The notes under the pieces: model-generated
What the model was told of the DNA's origin: nothing
Databases searched by the model: none
Seen by the model: the letters and a program-made list of their open reading frames with translations, nothing else
From: DATGUN01 sp035301285
Lineage (GTDB): Bacteria; Bacillota; Bacilli; Bacillales; Amphibacillaceae
Length of the DNA stretch: 64,000 nucleotides
Direction: 5' to 3'
Assembly: GCA_035301285.1 (NCBI GenBank)
Contig: DATGUN010000088.1
Coordinates: forward strand, 19,955-83,954
In this document: positions 34,127 to 43,492 of the stretch, one piece after another
Layout: every line of letters begins with the position of its first letter
Position numbering within the stretch: position 1 is the first letter of the stretch
Position numbers and translations under genes: made by a program

Positions 34127-35655
34127 AGACCCCTTTAGGAGCGATCATTATTTTGGATGGTTTCGGCTGGCGTGAAGAAGCAAAAGGCAATGCCGTCAAA
34201 CAAGCACGTAAGCCTCATTTCGATCGATTGTGGGATGCATACCCACATAATCAACTACAGGCAAGTGGTGAAGCGGTCGGACTTCCCGAAGGACAAATGG
34301 GAAATTCCGAAGTGGGTCATTTAAATATTGGTGCCGGACGTATTGTTTATCAAAGTTTGACACGTATCAATAAATCAATTGAAGATGGATCGTTTTTTGA
34401 TATTGAAGCATTTACGGATGCGATGGAACAGGCTAAAACAAACCGAAAAGCCCTTCATATTTTCGGTTTGTTGTCTGATGGTGGCGTCCATAGTCATATC
34501 GACCACTTATTTGCTTTGTTGAAACTTGCAAAAGAACGGCAACTTGACAAGGTGTATGTCCATGCATTTTTGGATGGACGTGATGTTGGACAACAATCCG
34601 CTGGTCAATATGTAGAACAACTAAAAGAAAAAATGGACGTGTATGGTGTCGGGGAACTTGCAACCATCTCCGGTCGTTATTATGCCATGGATCGTGATAA
34701 TCGCTGGGACAGGGAGAAGAAAGTATACGACGCCATCGTATATGGAAAAGGTCCAAAAGCGAATGATCCGGCGGATGTTATCAAGGACTCCTATGAACAA
34801 AATGTCTTTGATGAGTTTATGATACCGACCGTTATGACAGATGATAATGACAATCCCGTCGGCAAAGTTGAAGATGGGGACTCGATTATATTTTATAATT
34901 TTAGGCCAGACCGCGCCATCCAGATTTCGAGAGCATTTACCGAACGAGATTTCAAGGAATTTGATAGAGGAAAACAACCTCCTGAAAATGTCCACTTCGT
35001 CATGATGACGAAATACAGTGATATGATAACGGGAGATGTCGCGTTTAAACCAGTCGATTTGAATAATACAATCGGAGAAGTCATTTCCAAACAAAACATG
35101 AAGCAATTACGGATAGCAGAAACTGAAAAATATCCTCATGTCACTTATTTCATGAGTGGTGGGCGTAATGAAGAATTTCCGGGTGAAAAACGCATTTTAA
35201 TCGATTCACCTAGTGTTGCCACATATGATCTGAAACCGGAAATGAGTGTATATGAAGTGACCGATGCATTACTGGACGAACTTGACGAACAGCGGGAGAA
35301 TGCTGTTATCCTTAACTTTGCCAACCCAGATATGGTTGGTCACTCCGGTATGCTGGAACCGACTGTTAAGGCCATTGAAGCAGTTGATGAATGTTTGGGG
35401 AAAGTCGTCGATAAAATCACGGAACTTGGTGGATATGCTGTTATTTTTGCAGATCATGGTAATTCAGATGAAGTGGTGACTTTGGAAGGGAAACCGATGA
35501 CCGCCCATACAACCAGTCCTGTGCCGGTAATTGTCACCAAAAAGGGTGTGCAGCTCAGGGATGGCGGTATATTAGCTGATGTAGCACCGACATTGCTTGA
35601 TTTACTGGATGTGGAAAAACCTGATGAAATGACAGGTTCATCATTAATAAAATAA
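34123..35655 (+). CDS. gpmI: 2,3-bisphosphoglycerate-independent phosphoglycerate mutase
   Basis: The Mn-dependent mutase that interconverts 3- and 2-phosphoglycerate; 510 residues, alkaline-phosphatase superfamily. The catalytic Ser is in GQMGNSEVGHLNIGAG, and metal ligands occur in ILDGFGWR and FADHGNSDEV. It overlaps tpiA by 4 bases, indicating coupling. Its manganese need and pH/Mn sensitivity are known from Bacillus. A probable manganese uptake system is encoded at 41.9-44.4 kb. Confidence 0.97.
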   Translation: MKTPLGAIIILDGFGWREEAKGNAVKQARKPHFDRLWDAYPHNQLQASGEAVGLPEGQMGNSEVGHLNIGAGRIVYQSLTRINKSIEDGSFFDIEAFTDAMEQAKTNRKALHIFGLLSDGGVHSHIDHLFALLKLAKERQLDKVYVHAFLDGRDVGQQSAGQYVEQLKEKMDVYGVGELATISGRYYAMDRDNRWDREKKVYDAIVYGKGPKANDPADVIKDSYEQNVFDEFMIPTVMTDDNDNPVGKVEDGDSIIFYNFRPDRAIQISRAFTERDFKEFDRGKQPPENVHFVMMTKYSDMITGDVAFKPVDLNNTIGEVISKQNMKQLRIAETEKYPHVTYFMSGGRNEEFPGEKRILIDSPSVATYDLKPEMSVYEVTDALLDELDEQRENAVILNFANPDMVGHSGMLEPTVKAIEAVDECLGKVVDKITELGGYAVIFADHGNSDEVVTLEGKPMTAHTTSPVPVIVTKKGVQLRDGGILADVAPTLLDLLDVEKPDEMTGSSLIK

Positions 35656-35682
35656 TTCATGAGAAAAAGGAGCGTTTTTAAT

Positions 35683-36969
35683 ATGCCATATATTACAGAT
35701 GTGTATGCACGAGAAGTCTTGGATTCACGGGGAAATCCGACAGTTGAAGTTGAAGTATTTACGGAATCGGGTGCCTTTGGTGCTGCTCTGGTACCCAGTG
35801 GTGCCTCGACTGGTGAATATGAAGCAGTCGAATTACGTGATGGAGATAAGTCGCGTTACTTAGGTAAAGGTGTACAGAAAGCAGTTGGGAATGTTAATGA
35901 GCTCATCGCACCAGAAATCATCGGAATGGATGTGACGAGACAAAATATTATCGACACAATCATGATTGAGCTTGATGGCACAGAAAACAAAGGGAATCTC
36001 GGTGCAAATGCCATTTTAGGTGTTTCCATGGCGGTTGCCCACGCAGCAGCAAGCTATTTGGAATTACCGCTATATAATTATTTGGGTGGATTCAATGCTA
36101 AAACATTGCCAACGCCCATGATGAATATATTAAATGGCGGTGAACATGCTGATAACAATGTAGACATTCAAGAATTTATGATTATGCCAGTAGCTGCACC
36201 ATCATTTCAGGAAGCGTTGCGTACGGGCGCTGAAATTTTCCATTCACTAAAGAATGTATTGAAAGAAAAAGGATACAACACGTCAGTCGGTGATGAAGGC
36301 GGATTTGCGCCGAATCTAAAATCAAATGAAGAAGCATTGGAAACCATTGTTGAAGCTATTGAAGCTGCTGGATATAAAGCAGGCGAAGAAGTGAAATTGG
36401 CTATGGACGTCGCGGCTTCTGAAATCTATTCAGATGGTGCTTATCAACTGAAGGGTGAAGGTGTCGTCCGGTCATCTAAAGAAATGGTTGATTGGTATGA
36501 AGACATGATTCAAAAATATCCAATCATTTCTATTGAAGATGGTCTTGATGAAGATGATTGGGAAGGTACTAAAATGTTGACCGATCGTATTGGTGATCAA
36601 GTTCAATTAGTCGGTGATGACTTGTTCGTAACGAATACAAAAAAACTTGCCCGTGGCATTTCGGAGGGAATCGGGAACTCCATTTTAATCAAGGTTAATC
36701 AAATCGGCACATTGACTGAAACCTTTGAAGCCATTGAAATGGCTAAAAAGGCTGGATACACAGCAATCATTTCGCATCGTTCGGGTGAAACGGAAGATGC
36801 AACAATTGCGGATATTGCTGTTGCTACCAATGCTGGACAGATAAAAACAGGTGCACCGTCCCGGACGGATCGTGTTGCAAAATACAATCAACTTCTCCGT
36901 ATAGAAGATGAACTTTCCGGCATGGGTGTGTATGCTGGTTCAGATGCATTTTACAATTTGGATAAGTAA
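35683..36969 (+). CDS. eno: Enolase
   Basis: Converts 2-phosphoglycerate to phosphoenolpyruvate; 428 residues. Motifs include the N-terminal REVLDSRGNPTVEVEV, the catalytic Glu region GDEGGFAPNL, the metal ligand region ISIEDGLDEDDWEG and the signature ILIKVNQIGTLTE, with HRSGETED near the end. Start at ATG 35683 with AAAAGGAGCG upstream; an earlier ATG at 35659 lacks a ribosome site. It is the last gene of the glycolytic unit. Confidence 0.98.
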   Translation: MPYITDVYAREVLDSRGNPTVEVEVFTESGAFGAALVPSGASTGEYEAVELRDGDKSRYLGKGVQKAVGNVNELIAPEIIGMDVTRQNIIDTIMIELDGTENKGNLGANAILGVSMAVAHAAASYLELPLYNYLGGFNAKTLPTPMMNILNGGEHADNNVDIQEFMIMPVAAPSFQEALRTGAEIFHSLKNVLKEKGYNTSVGDEGGFAPNLKSNEEALETIVEAIEAAGYKAGEEVKLAMDVAASEIYSDGAYQLKGEGVVRSSKEMVDWYEDMIQKYPIISIEDGLDEDDWEGTKMLTDRIGDQVQLVGDDLFVTNTKKLARGISEGIGNSILIKVNQIGTLTETFEAIEMAKKAGYTAIISHRSGETEDATIADIAVATNAGQIKTGAPSRTDRVAKYNQLLRIEDELSGMGVYAGSDAFYNLDK

Positions 36970-36993
36970 GCGTTCATGATATTGGAACAGGTT

Positions 36994-37064
36994 ATGGTTC
37001 CTTGGAAAAAATGAACCGAACCATGATGTGAGCGGCTTGTACCAAGTGATTGGTCGAGTCGCTC
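36994..37064 (+). terminator. Tandem stem-loops after eno
   Basis: Two hairpins: ATGGTTC (36994-37000) with GAACCAT (37018-37024), and GAGCGGCT (37030-37037) with AGTCGCTC (37057-37064). Neither is followed by a good T run, so termination efficiency is uncertain. Confidence 0.45.
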
Positions 37065-37191
37065 ATATATTATCCTTAACAGATCTTTCAATCATAATCA
37101 TCCCTGGAATCCTTAATAAGCTGATTTATGGTAAAATGGAAATAGTGTATGTTCTTTTCCAAGGCTATAAATTAAGCTAAAGGGTGTGACT

Positions 37192-37776
37192 ATGAAAAAT
37201 ATAGATATTATCAAAGAACGCAGGTCCATCCATACATTTCAATCCAAAGAAATCCCGATGGAAATACTGGAAAATATATTTACATATGCGTCATACGCTC
37301 CAACTCATTATATGAAAGAACCATGGGAGATAAAACTCTATCAGGGTAAAGGGAAGCATCAATTGATATCACGTATTATAGAGAGCTATCAAAGACTTGG
37401 CATGATCGCTTCCAATCAAGACAAAAAGACACTGCAAACAATTCAATCCATATATCGCTTTTTGGATGACATTCCCCATCATGCTTTGATTTACTTTCCT
37501 CGGAATGAAAACCCTGTCCGTTATGAAGAAGACTATGCAGCAGTGTCAGCTTTTATCCAAAATGCACAATTAGCCGCTTGGGAGCATGGAGTTGGTATGC
37601 TATGGACGATTACACCGTATATGCATGATCCGTTGTTTGTCTCCAGTGTTCAGTTGAATAGCGACCATGATAAAATAGCAGCTGTCATGCAAATCGGTTA
37701 TCCTAAAAAAATACCACCAGCAAAAGATCGGACCCCCATTCACGAAAAGCTTGAGATAGTCGATTCACTAGGTTGA
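37192..37776 (+). CDS. Nitroreductase-family flavoprotein
   Basis: A 194-residue NfsA/FRase-like protein expected to bind FMN as a dimer. The N-terminal NIDIIKERRSIHTFQSKEIP carries the RRSxxxF FMN-phosphate motif, and the later APTHYMKEPWEIKLY takes the place of the usual substrate-channel stretch (N-x-Q-P-W in most members). The C-terminal end is IGYPKKIPPAKDR. ATG 37192 is chosen with AAAGGGTG 5-6 bases upstream. It is a distant paralogue of the nitroreductase at 55.5 kb. The substrate is unknown. Confidence 0.82.
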   Translation: MKNIDIIKERRSIHTFQSKEIPMEILENIFTYASYAPTHYMKEPWEIKLYQGKGKHQLISRIIESYQRLGMIASNQDKKTLQTIQSIYRFLDDIPHHALIYFPRNENPVRYEEDYAAVSAFIQNAQLAAWEHGVGMLWTITPYMHDPLFVSSVQLNSDHDKIAAVMQIGYPKKIPPAKDRTPIHEKLEIVDSLG

Positions 37777-38084
37777 TGATGCATATCAGCTGTTGAGATG
37801 ATTGCTTTTTCGCGGGATAAAGCAGGCGGTCCATAAAATACTGACGATAAAACCTTGTCAATCGGTTTCATTATATGCTAAAGTATTAGTAGCGATTTAT
37901 CGTAGTGTAACGGGCTGTAAAATCCTTGCATCAAGAATGAAGAATGCGTCCAAAGTTCCAAGCAGAGGATTAACAGTCAGTAAAGGCCCGATTCGTTCAT
38001 CTTACATTCAGTTGTCGATAAGAAGTAATACCCTATTGAATGGAGGATCATTTTACGAGCGGTTTTAGGAGGTAGCATAAAAGT
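37777..38084 (+). other. Intergenic region before secG
   Basis: 308 bases without a convincing gene. A possible promoter is TTGTCA at 37858-37863 with an extended -10 (TGC-TAAAGT) 18 bases on, which would give a leader of about 190 bases for secG. A short open frame at 37802-38068 has no ribosome site and no recognisable composition. AGGAGGT for secG lies at the 3' end, with a long spacing of about 12. Confidence 0.4.
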
Positions 38085-38315
38085 ATGGCCAACGTGATCA
38101 ACATTATTCTTGTGATTGATGCAATCATCATGATTATTTTAGTTCTTCTCCAGTCAGGGAAAAGTACTGGATTATCGGGCGCCATTTCAGGTGGTGCTGA
38201 ACAACTATTCGGAAAGCAAAAAGCAAGAGGTGTCGACTTTATCTTACATCGAGGAACAGTAGTTGCAGGTGTGATATTCTTTCTTTTGGCTTTTATAAGC
38301 GGATATATTGTTTAA
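38085..38315 (+). CDS. secG: Preprotein translocase subunit SecG
   Basis: A 76-residue two-helix membrane protein that assists SecYE/SecA in protein export. The helices are at about 5-23 and 54-75, linked by the conserved cytoplasmic loop QSGKSTGLSGAISGGAEQLFG. Its usual place upstream of est-rnr-smpB-ssrA is kept, as in Bacillus. A terminator follows, so est has a separate promoter. Confidence 0.96.
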   Translation: MANVINIILVIDAIIMIILVLLQSGKSTGLSGAISGGAEQLFGKQKARGVDFILHRGTVVAGVIFFLLAFISGYIV

Positions 38316-38323
38316 TGGATGTT

Positions 38324-38358
38324 AAACCCTTATTACCAAACGTGATAGGGGTTTTTTA
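38324..38358 (+). terminator. Terminator of secG
   Basis: AAACCCTTATTAC pairs imperfectly with GTGATAGGGGTTT, followed by TTTTAT. Confidence 0.82.
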
Positions 38359-38421
38359 TTTTGGAATCGTGATACAATAGTGTTGAATAAAGAATAGATA
38401 AAGATTCAGGAGAGATGACGA

Positions 38422-39171
38422 ATGAAAATCAAACAACCACAACCTTTTACATTTGAAGCGGGGAATCGTGCTGTGCTGCTCTTACATGGTTTTACAGGGC
38501 ATACTGCCGATGTCCGTATGTTGGGAAGGTTTCTGGAGAAAAAAGGGTATACCTCACATGCTCCCATCTATCGGGGACATGGATTGCCACCGGAAGAGCT
38601 GTTAAAAGCAAATCCTGCACAATGGTGGGAAGATGTTGAACAAGCATATAAACATTTAAAAAACCTTGGCTATGAAGAGATTGCTGTATGTGGACTATCG
38701 CTTGGCGGTGTGCTCGGTTTAAAACTGGCATATTCGGAAAAAGTAAAAGGAGTGGTTCCGATGTGCACACCGATGTTTTTTGATAATGAAACGCAACTAT
38801 CACAAGGGTTTAAACGTTTCGCCACTGAATATAAGCAACTCCAGGAAAAAGAAGACCGTACAATCGAACGGGAAGTGACCACGTTGATTGATGATTCAGA
38901 AACACTTTTTGAACAGATCAGCGCGTTAATAAGAGATGTAAGTTCGCAGGTAGACACCATTTATACGCCAACATTTGTTGTTCAGGCAAGGAACGATGAA
39001 ATGATCAACACAGACAGCGCCACATATATATACAATAATGTGGAAACGGATGAGAAAAGCATCAAATGGTACGAAGAATCCACTCATGTCATTACATTGG
39101 GTAAAGAAAAAGAACAACTGCACAACGATATTTTTCAGTTTCTAGAATCGCTTGATTGGGAAACAGAATAG
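38422..39171 (+). CDS. est: Carboxylesterase (YvaK-like)
   Basis: An alpha/beta-hydrolase of 249 residues similar to Est30 of Geobacillus and YvaK of B. subtilis. The nucleophile Ser93 lies in GLSLGGVLG, the oxyanion loop is LLHGFTGHTAD at 20-30, the acid is in ARNDEMI, and the His in STHVITLG. AGGAGAGATGACG precedes the ATG. The rnr start follows 37 bases later, so both are probably co-transcribed. The physiological substrate is unknown. Confidence 0.93.
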   Translation: MKIKQPQPFTFEAGNRAVLLLHGFTGHTADVRMLGRFLEKKGYTSHAPIYRGHGLPPEELLKANPAQWWEDVEQAYKHLKNLGYEEIAVCGLSLGGVLGLKLAYSEKVKGVVPMCTPMFFDNETQLSQGFKRFATEYKQLQEKEDRTIEREVTTLIDDSETLFEQISALIRDVSSQVDTIYTPTFVVQARNDEMINTDSATYIYNNVETDEKSIKWYEESTHVITLGKEKEQLHNDIFQFLESLDWETE

Positions 39172-39208
39172 AGTAGGTAAAAAATATGTGAAAAGGAGCG
39201 TGATATAT

Positions 39209-41338
39209 ATGGATACATCCATAAAATCTCAAGTTCGATCTTACTTTAAAGAGCATGGGACACGTCCACTCCGAGTCAATGAATTAGAAACGGAATTAGA
39301 ACTGCACCATTCAACAGAATTTAAAGAACTTATCAAAGCGTTAAATGAACTGGAACAAGCCGGAGAACTTGTGAAAACACGCAAGAACAGATTCGGTCTT
39401 CCCGAAAAGATGAATATTGTTCGTGGTACGATTCAAATGCATACAAAGGGATTTGCTTTTTTACTGCCTGAAGAAGAGGGACAAAAAGATATCTATATAC
39501 ATCCTTCAGACTTAAATGCAGCGATGAATAATGATAAGGTCCTTGTGCGGTTGGAACGAAGCGGAGATCAATCACCTGAAGGGACGGTCATTCGGATATT
39601 GGAACGGGCTATCCACGAGGTGGTGGGGACTTTTTCCCGCAATAAATCATTCGGATTCGTCATTCCAGATGATAAGCGAATCCCGAATGATGTATTCATA
39701 CCAAAAAGTAGTATGAATGGTGCGGTGGACGGGCATAAAGTCATAGCGGAAATTACGAAATACCCGGAAGAGACCAAAAGTGCAGAAGGCGAAATAACAC
39801 AAATTCTTGGTCATAAAAACGATCCAGGCATCGATATCATTTCGATTATCTACAAACATGGAATCAAAATGAAATTTCCTGATGAAGTATTGGACCAAGC
39901 AAGCCGTGCACCTGAAGAAGTTTCAGAAGATGAAATAGCCGGTCGTTTGGATAAACGTGATGAAGTTATTGTAACGATCGACGGGGCTGATGCCAAGGAT
40001 TTGGATGATGCGATTCATGTCCATAAAAAAGATAACGGGAATTATGTATTAGGTGTATACATTGCGGATGTTACCTACTACGTCAAAGAAAATTCCGTGA
40101 TGGATAAAGAAGCATTCGAGCGTGGGACAAGCGTTTATCTGGTTGACAGGGTCATTCCTATGCTTCCACATCGACTGTCCAATGGCATATGTTCATTGAA
40201 CCCTCACGTTGATAGACTTACAATCGGCTGTGAGATGGAAGTGGATCCGAATGGGGATATTATTTCCCATAACGTATTTGAGAGTGTCATCCAATCAAAA
40301 GCCCGGATGACGTATACTGATGTGAACGCCATACTCGTGGATGATGATCCAGTGCTAGAGAAAAAGTATGCGGATTTTGTTCCCATGTTTCGGGAAATGG
40401 AACAATTAGCTACAATCTTGAGGCATAAGCGCTTCGATCGGGGGGCTATCGATTTTGATTTCAAAGAAGCGGAAGTCGTTGTAGATGAAGAAGGAAAAGC
40501 AAAGGACGTCCTTATCAGGGAACGTTCCGTGGGGGAACGTTTGATTGAAGAGTTTATGTTGGCAGCAAATGAAACAATCGCAGAGCACTTCCATTGGATG
40601 GATGTCCCGTTTATTCATCGCATACATGAGGATCCGGACGAGGATAAATTACAGCATTTCTTTGAATTCATTGCAGGACTTGGCTACCATGTTAAAGGTG
40701 TCGCCAATGAAATCCATCCCCAGGCGTTGCAAAAAGTACTTGATGACGTGCGAGGGGAAACAGAGGAAATGGTTGTTTCCAAATTGATGTTACGCTCGAT
40801 GAAACAGGCTAAATATGACCCGCAAAGCATTGGACATTTTGGATTGGCGACGGAATTCTATACGCATTTTACATCACCTATCCGACGCTACCCTGATTTG
40901 ATCGTGCATCGTCTGATACGGACATACTTGTTTGAAAAACAGATGAATCAGAAGACAATACAAAAATGGAAAGATCGACTGCCGGATATTTCACGGCACA
41001 CATCATTCATGGAACGTGCCGCGGTCGATGCAGAAAGAGAAACCGATGATTTGAAGAAAGCTGAATACATGGAGGATAAAATCGGTGAAACGTATAACGG
41101 TATCATCAGTTCTGTGACGAATTTCGGTATGTTTGTCGAGCTGAATAACACGGTTGAAGGATTGGTCCATGTCAGCACACTGTCTGATGATTATTATCAT
41201 TTTGATCAACGGAGTTATGCTCTGATTGGTGAAATGACAAATAAGATGTATCGTATCGGTGAAGAAGTAAACGTCATGGTCAATCATGTCAACTTGGAAG
41301 AACGAACGGTTGATTTTGTGTTAGCGGATATGTCATAG
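39209..41338 (+). CDS. rnr: Ribonuclease R
   Basis: A processive 3'-5' exoribonuclease that degrades structured RNA and takes part in trans-translation quality control; 709 residues. Domain order: N-terminal HTH (1-70), two cold-shock domains, an RNB catalytic domain from about 250 to 580 with the Asp cluster GADAKDLDDAIHV, and a C-terminal S1 domain with NFGMFVELNNTVEGLVHVS. Start ATG 39209 with AAAAGGAGCG upstream; longer in-frame starts would run into est. The usual basic C-terminal tail after S1 is almost absent. smpB and ssrA follow at 44.5-45.5 kb, but three ABC genes lie between. Confidence 0.96.
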   Translation: MDTSIKSQVRSYFKEHGTRPLRVNELETELELHHSTEFKELIKALNELEQAGELVKTRKNRFGLPEKMNIVRGTIQMHTKGFAFLLPEEEGQKDIYIHPSDLNAAMNNDKVLVRLERSGDQSPEGTVIRILERAIHEVVGTFSRNKSFGFVIPDDKRIPNDVFIPKSSMNGAVDGHKVIAEITKYPEETKSAEGEITQILGHKNDPGIDIISIIYKHGIKMKFPDEVLDQASRAPEEVSEDEIAGRLDKRDEVIVTIDGADAKDLDDAIHVHKKDNGNYVLGVYIADVTYYVKENSVMDKEAFERGTSVYLVDRVIPMLPHRLSNGICSLNPHVDRLTIGCEMEVDPNGDIISHNVFESVIQSKARMTYTDVNAILVDDDPVLEKKYADFVPMFREMEQLATILRHKRFDRGAIDFDFKEAEVVVDEEGKAKDVLIRERSVGERLIEEFMLAANETIAEHFHWMDVPFIHRIHEDPDEDKLQHFFEFIAGLGYHVKGVANEIHPQALQKVLDDVRGETEEMVVSKLMLRSMKQAKYDPQSIGHFGLATEFYTHFTSPIRRYPDLIVHRLIRTYLFEKQMNQKTIQKWKDRLPDISRHTSFMERAAVDAERETDDLKKAEYMEDKIGETYNGIISSVTNFGMFVELNNTVEGLVHVSTLSDDYYHFDQRSYALIGEMTNKMYRIGEEVNVMVNHVNLEERTVDFVLADMS

Positions 41339-41350
41339 ATACGATATGGT

Positions 41351-41386
41351 AAAAGAGTGTTGATTTAAATAAACAACACTCTTTTT
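41351..41386 (+). terminator. Terminator of rnr
   Basis: AAAAGAGTGTTG pairs with CAACACTCTTTTT around ATTTAAATAAA. Confidence 0.9.
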
Positions 41387-41460
41387 AAATGGGTTAAATT
41401 AATGCGAAAATGTGGTATCATTTCAGAATTCGCTGCATATGCTACCATTGATCACCCAAA

Positions 41461-41478
41461 TGTTGCCCTAAGGAAAAT
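41461..41478 (+). promoter_or_regulatory. MntR-like box 1
   Basis: TGTTGCCCTAAGGAAAAT resembles the MntR site of the B. subtilis mnt promoters (of the form TTTGCCTTAAGGAAAC). It lies directly upstream of a consensus promoter. Confidence 0.6.
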
Positions 41479-41484
41479 TAATTG

Positions 41485-41513
41485 TTGACACTGAAATGTT
41501 TGTCCTTTATACT
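41485..41513 (+). promoter_or_regulatory. Consensus SigA promoter of the metal ABC operon
   Basis: -35 TTGACA (41485-41490), 17-base spacer, -10 TATACT (41508-41513). It is over 350 bases before the ATPase start. The leader 41514-41867 shows no convincing gene. Confidence 0.7.
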
Positions 41514-41722
41514 ACATAGTAGGATGTTAAAATCAATCAACAGCAAGCTATGGAAAAAAGTGATTTTTTTACTGGACAGAACAATAATTATTGGTGTATA
41601 GTAAATAAATTATATAGGGTAAGGACTATTTTTTTACGACAATATGTTGCGTCAAGTAAACAAAGTATCCCTCATGCATATTGTGCGGCAAATGACCCTT
41701 TCCGTTATTTTTTAAAGAAAAA

Positions 41723-41768
41723 GTTGCCTTAGTGAAACAATTTAAGTAAATGACAATATAGTTATAAA
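41723..41768 (+). promoter_or_regulatory. MntR-like box 2 with possible second promoter
   Basis: GTTGCCTTAGTGAAAC (41723-41738) is a second match to the MntR pattern. It abuts a weak promoter, TTTAAG (41741-41746) and TATAAA (41763-41768), 16 bases apart. Two boxes before one operon strengthen the manganese assignment. Confidence 0.5.
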
Positions 41769-41867
41769 GTAACTGTGTGAACACTCGTTTATACGGGAAT
41801 AGTAATACCAATTGTCAAAGAAAAGTCGTGTAAACAAATGATAAGGGAAAAGAGGAGGATGATTGAA

Positions 41868-42611
41868 TTGGGTAAAGCTTTAACAGTACGGAATTTAACA
41901 GTCTCTTATGATAACCATACCGCACTGAAAGATATTAGCTTTTCAATTGATGAAGGCACACTTGTCGGAGTCATTGGACCGAATGGTGCGGGTAAATCAA
42001 CATTGATGAAGGCGTTGCTCGGTTTGATTGGTAAAGATTATGGAACCATTGAAATATTTGGAAAAACGATCAAACAAATACGCAAAAATATCGCTTATGT
42101 TCCACAGCGAAATAATATAGATTGGGATTTTCCGATTAATGTTTTGGATACTGTATTATTAGGAACGTATCCTAAATTGGGCGTTTTTCACCGTCCCAAA
42201 AAAGAAGATCGGGAAAAAGCCCTTGAATGTCTGGATCGGGTCGGACTTTCCGAATTCAGGAAACGGCAGATCGGAGAACTATCAGGTGGTCAGCAGCAAC
42301 GTGTCTTTTTAGCTCGTGCATTGGCACAGGAGGCAGACCTGTTTTTTCTCGATGAACCCTTTGTCGGTATTGATGCAACAAGTGAAAAAACGATCATCGG
42401 TATACTCAAAACATTACGTGACAACGGTAAAACGGTTATCGTCGTCCATCATGATCTTTCAAAGGCTGAAGAGTACTTTGACGATTTGATCCTTATCAAC
42501 GAAAAACTGATTGATTTTGGACACACGAAAAAGGTGCTTGATCCTGAAACAATCACAAAGGCCTATCAATCAAAGATGCCCTTTTTACAGACAGCGGGAG
42601 TAGGTGTTTAA
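41868..42611 (+). CDS. mntB: Manganese-type ABC transporter ATPase
   Basis: The nucleotide-binding subunit (about 247 residues) of a cluster 9 metal importer. Walker A GPNGAGKST is near residues 37-45, the signature LSGGQQQRVFLARAL near 140, and Walker B DLFFLDEP near 163. Start chosen at TTG 41868 (then GKALTVRNL) because GAGGAGG ends 9 bases upstream; ATG 41859 touches that site and is too close. Operon order is ATPase, permease, binding protein. The symbol follows the B. subtilis mnt system, supported by MntR-like boxes upstream and by the Glu-type metal site of the binding protein. Iron/manganese specificity cannot be separated by sequence alone. Confidence 0.87.
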   Translation: MGKALTVRNLTVSYDNHTALKDISFSIDEGTLVGVIGPNGAGKSTLMKALLGLIGKDYGTIEIFGKTIKQIRKNIAYVPQRNNIDWDFPINVLDTVLLGTYPKLGVFHRPKKEDREKALECLDRVGLSEFRKRQIGELSGGQQQRVFLARALAQEADLFFLDEPFVGIDATSEKTIIGILKTLRDNGKTVIVVHHDLSKAEEYFDDLILINEKLIDFGHTKKVLDPETITKAYQSKMPFLQTAGVGV

Positions 42612-42612
42612 A

Positions 42613-43470
42613 GTGGAATTTATAGCAGATATCATGCACTATGGATTTTTGCAGAAGGCATTGTTTACATCTATTATGGTTGGCGTTGTATGCGGTATTG
42701 TCGGGTGTTTTATTGTTTTACGTGGTCTGGCTTTGATGGGAGACGCTATCTCACATGCTGTGCTTCCTGGTGTTGCCGTTTCTTTCATGCTGGATATCAG
42801 TTTTTTTTACGGGGCTGTCGCAGCCGGTGTATTAACGGCTCTTGGAATAGGATATGTAAACCAAAATAGCCGAATCAAAAGCGATTCATCCATAGGGATT
42901 GTTTTTACAGCGTTTCTGGCTTTAGGTGTTATCTTGATTGCTGAAGCCCATAGCCCGCTCAGTCTTGACAGTATTCTATTCGGCAACGTATTGACGGTTA
43001 AAACAGCGGATATGTGGTTGACACTTGGGGTTGGAGCGATTGTATTACTCGTTGTAATACTTTTTTTCAAGGAATTGCTAATCTCAACGTTCGATCCCAC
43101 GATGTCAGCTGCTTATGGCTTGCCTAACCGTGTGATCCATTATATGTTGATGATTTTGTTGACATTGGTAACAGTCGCATCCATGCAAACGGTTGGTGTT
43201 ATATTGGTTGTAGCATTGCTGATCACACCTGCATCCACTGCATTTCTGTTGACAAACCGTTTGTCGATCATGCTTGTTTTGTCATCTTTGTTTGGTGTCA
43301 TATCAGGAATTGTCGGACTTTATTTCAGCTATGTCCATAATCTTCAATCTGGTGCGGTTATAGTGTTGACCTCATTTGTTTTGTTTATTGCAGTATTCTT
43401 TTTATCACCAAAACAAGGTGTCATTTGGAAGGCGGTCCGTTCAAGACGGAAACGAGCTAGTATTCATTAA
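42613..43470 (+). CDS. mntC: Manganese-type ABC transporter permease
   Basis: The membrane subunit (about 285 residues, eight or nine helices) of the same importer. Family landmarks are CGIVGCFIVLRGLALMGDAISHAVLPGV and the later TVGVILVVALLITPAST. The start is ambiguous: GTG 42613 has TAGGTG 6 bases upstream and fits the family N-terminus (EFIADIMHYGFLQKAL), while GTG 42604 would overlap the ATPase gene. The last ten residues are basic. Only one permease is present; B. subtilis has two, so this one would work as a homodimer. Confidence 0.9.
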   Translation: MEFIADIMHYGFLQKALFTSIMVGVVCGIVGCFIVLRGLALMGDAISHAVLPGVAVSFMLDISFFYGAVAAGVLTALGIGYVNQNSRIKSDSSIGIVFTAFLALGVILIAEAHSPLSLDSILFGNVLTVKTADMWLTLGVGAIVLLVVILFFKELLISTFDPTMSAAYGLPNRVIHYMLMILLTLVTVASMQTVGVILVVALLITPASTAFLLTNRLSIMLVLSSLFGVISGIVGLYFSYVHNLQSGAVIVLTSFVLFIAVFFLSPKQGVIWKAVRSRRKRASIH

Positions 43471-43492
43471 GAAAAGGAGAGTGTCACCAGGA

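Noticed and set aside
37802..38068. Open frame of 88 codons before secG
   Set aside because: No ribosome site, atypical codon use and no recognisable features; more likely leader sequence.
41550..41732. Open frame of 60 codons in the leader of the manganese operon
   Set aside because: Poor start context, and it covers the second MntR-like box; composition is unlike a protein.
41514..41867. Manganese riboswitch (yybP-ykoY type) in the leader
   Set aside because: The conserved loops of that motif were not found by eye.
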